Shown piece by piece: positions 56,030 through 64,000 of a DNA stretch of 64,000 nt (its first letter is position 1; every line of letters starts with the position of its first letter). The notes beneath the pieces are model-generated. The model was not told the DNA's origin, did no database searches, and was given only the letters and a program-made list of their open reading frames with translations. Origin of the DNA: Pseudeuparius sepicola (Eukaryota; Arthropoda; Insecta; Coleoptera; Anthribidae); assembly GCA_963920635.1 (NCBI GenBank), contig OY987299.1, positions 133,669,373 to 133,733,372 of the forward strand. The letters run 5' to 3'. The position numbers were made by a program, and so were the translations under genes.

Positions 56030-56118
56030 GCACTGAAGGCTCGTGTGGTTTATTTGCCTCTGCCAGAGGCCTCGGCAACTAAATTCCACATGAGTCATAA
56101 AAAGTTGAACTTCAGTGC
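56030..56118. repeat. Hairpin with GC-rich tip
   Basis: GCACTGAAG (56030-56038) pairs with CTTCAGTGC (56110-56118). Inside, TTGCC pairs with GGCAA around the tip stem GCCTC/GAGGC (about 56056-56070). Confidence 0.6.
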
Positions 56119-56253
56119 CTTGGTAAATAACTAGTTAGCTTTGTCCCATCCATTATATAAATTTTGAGACATCCTTTATTTTAATTCTTCATAATTCTGT
56201 GACGTCATCGAGATTCTAGCTTACACTGTTTTAGGCCATATTTTTCAAGTGAG

Positions 56254-56327
56254 TCGATAGCTCAGTTGGTTAGAGCGTCGACATTAATTCCGATGGTCGT
56301 AGATTCGACCCTGGTGTCGGTGGTCGG
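56254..56327 (+). repeat. tRNA-like (SINE-type) sequence
   Basis: A box TAGCTCAGTTGGTTAGAGCG followed by a degenerate B box, AGATTCGACCC. It is homologous to the minus-strand module at 4783-4854, in the sister transposon copy. The anticodon stem does not form cleanly, so it is not called as a tRNA. Confidence 0.6.
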
Positions 56328-56522
56328 TGCGCCAATTTTTTTTTTATGAGGTTATATCTACGTTAAGTATATGAGGTTATTTCTACGTCAGGATATTAAC
56401 GTCACTCTACTCCGGTCCTTTTTGTAATAATTATAATGTTAATTTTACGTGATTTTCCTAACGTCATGGAGGTATATAACGGTATTTTGACGTAAAAAAA
56501 CGGTTGTTGTTGTTTAGCTGGG

Positions 56523-57649
56523 CTGTAATAGGTTATGTCCTGAGAAATATCACTTTGGCCACTCTCCACACACTTTTTGTGTCCCATTGTATACTAAATC
56601 AGTGACTATATTCGAAATACTAATAAACAGTCTATACAGTAACAAAGAAACACTTGAAAACACTAAAAATACACACGTAAACAATCAGAGATTAAAGAAT
56701 ATGATTCACGAGGCGAAAACAAAACAAATGAAGGTAGTTTAAAATTGTCACATACAAGAAATTTAATAGCTAAATATCTTTTCCTGCTCCCTCCCCCGTA
56801 AGTACACTTTACATACTCGCCAACAGGCCCGAAAGCGAAAGTCAAATGTTCTAGGTGCCCTGTAATTTTGGTTGCTAGCTGCGAAAGTGCTTGCTAGGTA
56901 CAAAAAGTATTGCTTAGCAACCCTTACGCATCGAGGGCCTCAAAACCATTGATAAAATATATATAGCAACGCGAATCCTGCGTCAATTTTAATAGGTTAC
57001 ACAATAATCGTTTTACAAACTGGTTTTGATTATAAATCACACGAATTATACCAAAGAAAAATTAATAATTTCAATGTTTCTCTGGCGTCAAATTAAGAGC
57101 CGCATAACAGAACAAATTTGACAGGCACCGCGCTACCGGTAGTGTGAGATTAGTAATTCGAGATTAGTAATTCGTAGATCCAGGGTTCAAATCCCACACA
57201 AAGCTCACAATTTTTTATTTATTTTTATTATCTCTGCATTCTGCTCTTATATTTATCACTGATTATCATTTTTAGTAATTGAACAAAGGTTATTTTGAAG
57301 ATCATTATTACTCACAATCTACTCCATATGTATTTAGAGCTTTATTCAAAGTACCTAGAACTTGAAATTTTCGGTAGCAGGAAAAATGTAATACATTGCA
57401 CGATGCGTAAGCTCTTTTTTAGTCTCTGAGGTACTTTTAATGACCGAGGCAACGCTCGTTCTTTAAACAACCTCCTCGGCCAAAAAAGTGTACTTACGCA
57501 TCTGGCAATATAAATAACTATTATTTAATGTTATGAAAAGTGTGTCTTCACTTTATTTAATCTTTAACCCCATTATTAAACCCGGCTATGTTTAAATGAA
57601 ATGCTGTAAACAATGGAGTAGTAGATTAGCCCCCCCTAAAATGTAAAGG
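56523..57649. other. Noncoding sequence with a possible tRNA-like remnant
   Basis: At 57120-57215 there is a B-box-like GGTTCAAATCC, preceded by the tandem 14-mer AGATTAGTAATTCG. No A box or cloverleaf was found. A THAP-like start (MGHKKCVESG) lies on the minus strand near 56587. Confidence 0.35.
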
Positions 57650-59080
57650 ATGTGCGAAGATATGCTTCTCGTAAACAGAATAGATCTAACATTCTCACAA
57701 CGCAACGTTACGCAACACGGCGAACACCGCACGCGCCTTTTTAAATTCACCAGTTTCGACGAATCGCTTGGTCTTGTGGAATCTTGCGCCTTGTGCCCCC
57801 ACAAAATCCGACTGAAATTTAAACGCGCAAGCGAGAGCGAGCACACTGTGCCTGCTGCCGAGAGAAAGAGAGACGAGACGGGCGTCGGAGAATGTACTTT
57901 TGCTGTGCCAGACTCCAGACTTTTATTTTGTTATTCATCCAGTGCATTGTTGTTTCGTTATAATATGTACTATGTAAATAATCTTGCATCACAAAATAGC
58001 AGACATTCCCAACATTTTTTCTCTGGTTTCTACTCGGAAACCTCTACTTTTTCATAATGTTTTTTCTTAAATGAATTAAAAATGATTCAAAATTACCAGT
58101 AGATAGACCTATACATTATTTTTTGAACCCTTAAAATAATTAACGTTTTTGGGTGTGGCACCTGAAGGGTGGTACAGGGTGATCCAATCAGTAACGTATT
58201 TAGAAGGGCGGGACCGAACCCATTTCGGAATTTGAAAATATTCACTCCAGCTTGTAAATTTGAAGATATTGGTATTTCCCAAGATTCTTCAAATTTTTAA
58301 AAAATTTCGCCTGCGGCGCATTTTTTAGGATTATTTTAAATGCCCTTGTTTAAAAAAAAAGACACAAAAATTGTCCCTCCACCACTCGAAATTAATTCCT
58401 ATATACGTCACAGAAGTGATCCAAACTCGTAGCCCCGGCCTACCATTTTACAGAATGACGTGTAAAAAATATACCTTTGTAAGTAGCGTACCGACTTTCA
58501 AAAATTTCTTCTTAATGGATTAAATAATTCCTTGTCGGGGCCCCGCATTTTCATGCGGCACCCGGCCCCGCAAAATCTTGAGCCGGTCCTGATCAGCCCC
58601 CCCCCCCTAAAAATACGACCTAGTTACGTCTATGGATGTAGCCCGAGAAAAATCGATTTGGCTAAACTAAAAAGTATCACGACGGCCTAACCCCAAATTG
58701 GGTCGCGATCCGAAAACACATCCCGAGATTATCGGGGTCCCAGATATATCGCGTCCCACGGATTTATTGCTCGCGTTATCTCCGCCGACTTACACTTTCG
58801 CTCGGTCCCCTCCTGGCCAAATACAAATCAGGGGGGGGATTTAAGGTAGCAGGTGGCGTTGGGAATTGCGGGGAGGCCGGGTGTGAAGTCGCTATTTTTT
58901 TTTTTATATCGCGACGAAGATGGGAAACAAATGAGGTTTAGGCTCTCGGCAGTCGGCGCCGACTGCGTTTTTTTTATTACCAGGCGGTAAAAAACGAGAG
59001 CACCTCATCACGAGACAATGTGTGTCTTTTTGGAGTTGTAAACTTTGGTTCGCCGTGAACAGTTTTTCTGTAGAGGAAAG
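57650..59080. other. GC-richer noncoding stretch with C-tract and palindrome
   Basis: A CpG-containing 135-codon frame (57650-58057) has no domain. A GC-rich hairpin (GGGGCCCCGCATTTTCATGC, about 58537) and a C-tract (58600-58610) resemble transposon ends. GCAGTCGGCGCCGACTGC is an 18-bp perfect palindrome at 58949-58966, inside a larger inverted pair (GGCTCTCG with CGAGAGC). Confidence 0.35.
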
Positions 59081-60315
59081 TATAGGCCAGGGAAAATAGA
59101 ATTTGACCTAGAAAAAAATATTAACTGCAATTTTGTTTTACCATATCAAAGTTATAAGTAAATACGTTGGTTAGAAACCAAAAATTAAACATTTTGAAAA
59201 AACGGAACCTTGAGTTACCTCAAAAAACACCTATTTTTCGTTAGAAATTTCGAGCAAAAATGTTAACCGGATTTTTTTAGACTCTTTAGGTAAAAAAACT
59301 TCCCTTGCGAAAATATGGAAGTAACTTAGATCGATGAAGAGGGATAAAAATCGGATAATTTTCTATTTCGGCAAAAGCAAAAATATTAACTACGTTTTTA
59401 TTGCAGATGATCATTCCCTTTTACAAATATAATGTAACTTATACAAAATTAAACATTTATCTGAGCCGCATGTACGTCAGCTGCCACTTCTCATTGGTAC
59501 AGACTAGGCAAAAATATTAACTGTTTTTTTTTTTTTAACTTTTTACAATATAACTATATTGAATCATATATAGCGAAATTAAACATTTATTTACGGCGCA
59601 TATAGGTCAACTGTCACTTGTCATTTCTTTAGGAAAGCAAAAATATTAACTGTTTTTTTTGTTTAACTTTTTACAATATAACTATATTAAATCACATATA
59701 GCGAAATTAAACATTTATTACGGCGCATGTAGGTCAACTGTCATTTGTCATTTCAAAATACTTCCGTTACCAATTTTTGTTTAATTTCAAAAAAATTAAC
59801 AAGACTTATAATCCACTTGCAAAGTTCAACAAAAATCAGCCAGTTAATAATTTTGCTCTCAAAGACAGCTTCAAATTTGTTTAAAATGCGATTTCCGACG
59901 AAACAATATGTTTAATTTCAAAACAAACTGTTAATACTTGATTTTTAAGGTAATTATAAATAATAAAAACGCAGTTAATATTTTTGCCCAAAAAAATATT
60001 ACGCAAAAAGTCATTTTTACATCATTCGGATACTTGCGCAAACATAATCTGTTTAATTTATAAATCTCAACTTTATATACCTTACCTACTTACTAATAAA
60101 TGCAGCTTAAAATTCGCAGTTAATATTTATGCCTGTTTTAGTACAACAAGAAAATGTATTTCTTTTTAAAAACGCCCACACGCGTATGTTTATTTTGTAT
60201 AAAAAACAATTCTGGCGTTCATTTATTACCAATATTTTGTGATGGCATTATAAAAATGCGGTTATGAATTTTGTCTAGGTTTCGTTATTTTTTACCGTAA
60301 TTTCCCTGGCCTATA
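59081..60315. mobile_element. TIR element with internal tandem array
   Basis: TATAGGCCAGGGAAA (59081-59095) and its exact inverse (60301-60315) bound 1235 bp. Inside, GCAAAAATATTAAC recurs at 59387, 59508 and 59637, each followed by related sequence (ACAATATAACTATAT, AAATTAAACATTTAT, GTCAACTGTCA). These form three tandem units of about 121-129 bp. Inverse copies of the motif occur near 59970 and 60117. Confidence 0.7.
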
Positions 60316-60323
60316 AGTAGGTA

Positions 60324-60850
60324 CCCTAATATGAGACAGTTCCCAATATGAGACCCCACACTAACTCCTAAAGTAAGAGTCTCCATCTAGCTGCCAATGT
60401 CTCAAACAATCACTGATGGCATAAGTGGCCACATGTAGTGCAGTGTCTAGCTCATCTAAATTTTTAGGTTAAGAACGCCATTGTTTACTTACGTGGTAAG
60501 TGTTTAATATATTTTTGTAGCTTGTTGTATTGAATAAAAGTTATTTTATAATTAGAGTACCTAGTTATATATCGCATTTAATAACATTTGTTAACGATGG
60601 CAAAAAAATCTATGACATGTACATCGGATATGAGACGCCCCAGTGTCTCTAATATGACATATCTCATATAAGGAGACTCGCTTCATCCAATTTAGATTGC
60701 CAATAATTTGAATAGAGTGTCAAGTGTTATATAATTAAAGAGTTGTATACTGTGTTAAGTTGATATTCATTTAATGTTTTTGAAATAAAAATTATCTTGT
60801 GGTAAGTAGTAGTTTCGTTAAATCTTAATATGAGACTGTCTCATATTAGG
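60324..60850. mobile_element. MITE with CTAATATGAGACAG ends
   Basis: CCTAATATGAGACAG at 60324 is inverted as CTGTCTCATATTAGG ending at 60850. The word ATATGAGAC recurs subterminally. It abuts the previous element with only 8 bases between. Confidence 0.65.
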
Positions 60851-60894
60851 AACCTGTTAAGTGTGTCAAGTGTTATGCAACAAAATGGTAGCCT

Positions 60895-61170
60895 TGCTTA
60901 TGAAATCCCTAGTTAGCGAATGTGTGTGACAGAGTCATAAGGATACGAGAGCAATATTGGATACAAGCAATAGAGGGCGCCAAAAATTAAAGTGGCCCAG
61001 TCAATGTCTACTAATTTTCTACTATTAAAATCTACCAAAAAAAAGCTGGCCAACTTTATTTTTTTGCAAAATCTGTCCCCTGTATCTACTTTATTTCTGT
61101 CATGTCCTTATGTCAGTGTCAGCCATTGACTAACTAAAGTAGGTATCCATAAACAAGGATGGTAGTATAC
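60895..61170. repeat. Interior fragment of the hAT family of 3983-5662
   Basis: It matches 4345-4580 and then continues directly into TATCCATAAACAAGGAT, which in the first copy lies on the far side of the nested element (about 5488). It therefore shows the uninterrupted form. Confidence 0.7.
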
Positions 61171-61298
61171 TAGGCTAATTTGATATTGTTTTAAAGTTTC
61201 TGAAATAAAAAGTATTTTGTGGCAAGTAGTGTTTTTGTTCAACTTGGAAATATTAGGCACCCCATTTTAAAAATTGAAGATTTGACTTTTTTTTCAGA

Positions 61299-61590
61299 GA
61301 GCCGAAGACACTGTGTAATTTGCTGAAACTATCTGAGCACCTGGGTGGATAAAGCTTCTCAGTGCCATCAATTTTCAATATAAAAGTTTTCCTCTGTCTC
61401 TTAAAATAAACATTCCACGGCCATTAATAGTTTTGCTCAATTTGAGGTTTTTTTAATAATGCGCGACAAGTTGGCCATGTATGCCGATTTCTTTTGCAGC
61501 ACCACTTAGCTGTCCAAAATTGCCACATTTTTGTTTCTTACGTTTTTTTTGTAGGCCGCAAAATGAGCGAGAAAATCGCGGTGGTAGACC
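61299..61590. repeat. Partial copy of the 42934-43716 inverted repeat
   Basis: It corresponds to the right arm, 43424-43716, ending GCGGTGGTAGACC. Confidence 0.7.
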
Positions 61591-63402
61591 TAAAAAAATC
61601 ATCCTGTAGAATCCAAATCTATGGTATTTCAGATTTTGCCGGTCCTACTTGGAAATTGTACGTACTGCAAACTTCCATCAGATACTCCGATCCGGAAGCT
61701 GTAACGGCCTTGGAGGTCTCCAATTCCTCATTCAGGCTTGATAAATTGTTTTATATTATCTCGTCTTCCTCCGCTCTTTATTATTCTCGATGTCGTGACG
61801 TCATATACATAAATCAGACCTCTGCCTAAGTATCCACCTACCACTGTTCGACGAGGAAAAAAAACATTCTCGGAGGGCCGAATGGCCTAATAAAGAGACG
61901 CGCGAGTTTTTTACTTCGTTCGGTTATGCGTCAGAGGTTCTCCTAAATGGAGCGTTCAGTTAATTCGGAGTGTTCGTCGGCAGGAATCATTATTTATTTG
62001 TGGCGGTTTCAAAATTTTTAAATAATTTATCAATCCCACACCTGAGACCAGATTGACATATACTTGAGACGTTGACTGACGTATTAATAAAGACCATTAA
62101 AAATTTTTCCCATTAAAAATTTTTCTAGTTTTTTTTACGCTTATACGCGACTGAATTTAAGATGCCAGCGCCCCGACGGGCACTATGCGAACTAACTATA
62201 TGGGCCATTGTCACCTCTAGCTTTGGGCACATTTTGGGTTTACACTGCGTTGTTCTTTGTTCTTGTTCATTGTTCTTGTCTTCTATATATTTTGTGGTCG
62301 TCTTCATAAAGTTATTTGGTTATTAGGTAAAAGTTCCCCCCGACAATCGGCGCCCGCCGATTGTGGGGCGAAAACAGCGGCCGGGCCGGACGTAAACACG
62401 GCACAAATCTTTCCAAATTTCGGATTTTCCGCGGGTTTTCGCGAAGTTTCGATGTTGCAAAAGGTGCAAAATAGTGTGGTGATCAGTTTGAGCTGCATAT
62501 AGTAAAAATTCATCCGGATTATAACCACAAATATCGTGAGTGAATAAGAATAAGTGAGGTGTCAAAGGAAATTTGAAAATTCATTTTCTCGGAAACTACG
62601 CCCGAGCACCAAAAACTAAGGTCAGATTCGTGTTCAGGGACCCCGAAAATAGGGGGTTAGCCAAAATTTTAAAAAAGTCGGGGCAGACATACACCACGGG
62701 AAACTGTACTTACTGGTTATTATAAAGTTTAAACATTATTGTTTATGATTTATGTAATTGCAAAGGCAACAGGCAACTAAAAATGAACTAAAAGCAGAAC
62801 TATAAATAGAGAACTTTGTTGGTTAAATTAAATTGATTCGAAACTTGTTCCATCTCGAAAATGTTTTCAGGAACAAACCAACAAAAAATGTTTAGGTTAG
62901 GACCTCGGCGATCGAATCAAGACGGTTTTTCGTCCGAATCTCGCACTAAAATTTCGTAATTACACTTTAGCATGTTCAAATTCCACTTTTGATACCTAAC
63001 TGTGGGAGGCCTTTTGGGCGTGGTAATCATGATAAAAATCACATTTTACTTGCTTTATTTCATTTTCTAACAACTCTTCTTTAACTCTTCTCTCTTTTTT
63101 GGCACAAGCGTGGCGGGAATATTTAAACATTTGAATTCAACTGTTGTTATTTACTTAGTAGATAAAAGAACGAGTTTTGCAGTAAAGTAAAACTACACAG
63201 CCGTAAACTAACTATTTATTTGTTGTTATTTACTACATTATTATAATAGTCAACTTTAGAAAATAAAGCTTTTTTGACTGATTTTGAACAAAACAGAAAA
63301 CATAATATACGGATCAACAAAATGGCATGGCCCATAGACTTAGTTTAGCATTGAGCCTACAGGGGGCGTATTTCTTATATTCAATGGCGTATTTCATGTC
63401 CT
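61591..63402. other. Mostly unassigned DNA with a possible 5' UTR exon
   Basis: A GC-rich patch (62330-62420) leads into a stop-rich leader that ends at a good donor, ATATC|GTGAGTGA, near 62535. It could be a non-coding first exon on the plus strand, but no coding exon follows in the window. The rest shows no gene. Confidence 0.25.
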
Positions 63403-63425
63403 CAGAGAAATAACCAAGGATATAG
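63403..63425 (+). repeat. P-like terminal motif
   Basis: CAGAGAAATAACCAAGGATA, preceded by CCT as at other copies; no partner end in the remaining window. Confidence 0.45.
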
Positions 63426-63533
63426 GGAACAAAAGCATTCATATAAATACATATTAGAATGAATTTTTATCTTTGTATCAAATTTCATCCTGCTTGAGAT
63501 CATTTGATTACTTTATTATTGAAAAAATGTGTT

Positions 63534-63706
63534 TCTTACTTTAAATAACTTAACTTTTTCCAATAAACTTACCCATTCAAGGTTTTACTTTTCAATATAC
63601 AGAGCGTAACATTACTTTTATCTTTCCTAAACGTTTTAGGCACTGTATCTTCAAAAGTATAGCCTTAAATAGGTAAGCTATTTTATTTAAAGTAAGAAAC
63701 ATTTTT
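63534..63706. repeat. Short inverted pair
   Basis: TTCTTACTTTAAATAA near 63534 is inverted as TTATTTAAAGTAAGAA near 63687. The sequence between and beyond to 64000 is AT-rich with no gene. Confidence 0.4.
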
Positions 63707-64000
63707 TCTACTTTGAGTCTTGCCTATCTAGCAAATGTTTTTATTTAATTTTTCAGAAATGCCCTGAAATAATACAAAAAACTCAAATTTGCCTTAAAAA
63801 TATGACATAGAAAAAAATGCCGAGAGGACATTTTTGTTTACAATTAAATCTACATAAAAAAATAAAAACAATATATTGCTATACAAAGTGATTCATGTTT
63901 TTTTTTATAAAAACAATTGTTGTAGATACTAATAATTATCCACTTCTACACCACTGGTTGTTCAAGGTGTTTGATATTAACAGGTTTTATGCCAATTCAC

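Larger units (their letters stand above)
55136..56522. mobile_element. Second copy of the CCCAGCTAACCA element, reverse orientation, with tandem end
   Basis: CCCAGCTAACCACG starts at 55136 and again at 55297; the right end is the inverse, TAGCTGGG, at 56522. Sequence from 55297 onward is the reverse complement of 4582-5263, without the 49-bp palindrome and with extra DNA at about 55500-56030. Like the first copy, one terminus is duplicated. Confidence 0.7.

Noticed and set aside
57120..57215. tRNA gene from the B-box-like GGTTCAAATCC
   Set aside because: No A box and no cloverleaf; a tandem 14-mer occupies the place of the anticodon arm.
57650..58057. 135-codon open frame as a gene
   Set aside because: Composition is CpG-rich but there is no domain, no splice context and no similarity to a known family.
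1..64000. CRISPR array, prokaryotic operon, integrated virus or rRNA
   Set aside because: No regularly spaced short repeats with unique spacers, no compact gene clusters, no viral structural or polymerase genes and no conserved rRNA segments were seen; all features fit insect nuclear DNA.

Overview
The window looks like nuclear DNA of an insect. It is AT-rich, has long introns with canonical GT-AG splice sites, and holds very few host genes in a dense layer of transposons. Two coding loci are clearly recognisable, a third is plausible, and most of the other >300-base stretches are repeat-derived. A beetle is my best guess from the repeat landscape, but the sequence does not prove the order.

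Host genes. (1) 7849-8276 (+) is the terminal coding exon of a four-pass claudin-like protein of the pasiflora type; its upstream exons were not found in the window. (2) 13039-16341 (+) is a complete second pasiflora-like gene of four exons (236 aa), so the two are tandem paralogues. In Drosophila, proteins of this family build septate junctions. (3) 18321-22802 (-) is the PfkB pseudouridine-kinase part of a pseudouridine-metabolising enzyme: three exons that splice together in frame, with both ends of the gene missing. (4) 27710-28321 (-) is a possible two-exon gene for a 56-aa protein that I do not recognise. A GC-rich coding-like block at 35849-36050 (+) could be an isolated exon.

Repeat layer. 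From left to right: a fold-back element at the window edge; TA-flanked long-hairpin elements; a hAT element with an exact 8-bp duplication (3983-5662) that carries a second element containing a tRNA-like sequence, itself hit by a 49-bp palindrome; a TTAA-flanked MITE; a Penelope-like insertion (11243-12240) with hammerhead ribozymes; transposons filling the last intron of gene 2; a tandem duplication of a P-element-like repeat with THAP-type starts inside the pseudouridine-kinase intron; several 0.4-3.4 kb terminal-inverted-repeat elements; a mariner element with a decayed transposase (49283-52105), split by an internally deleted hAT that carries a TATA box and a heat-shock-type promoter; and small satellite-like arrays near 59-60 kb.

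Most notable signals: complete hammerhead ribozymes on both strands inside one retroelement insertion; a transposon carrying a heat-shock-like promoter; a 49-bp palindrome with an 8-bp duplication whose empty site is present elsewhere in the window; a recurrent family of hairpins with GC-rich tips; and several nested insertions that can be read against paralogous empty sites in the same window.
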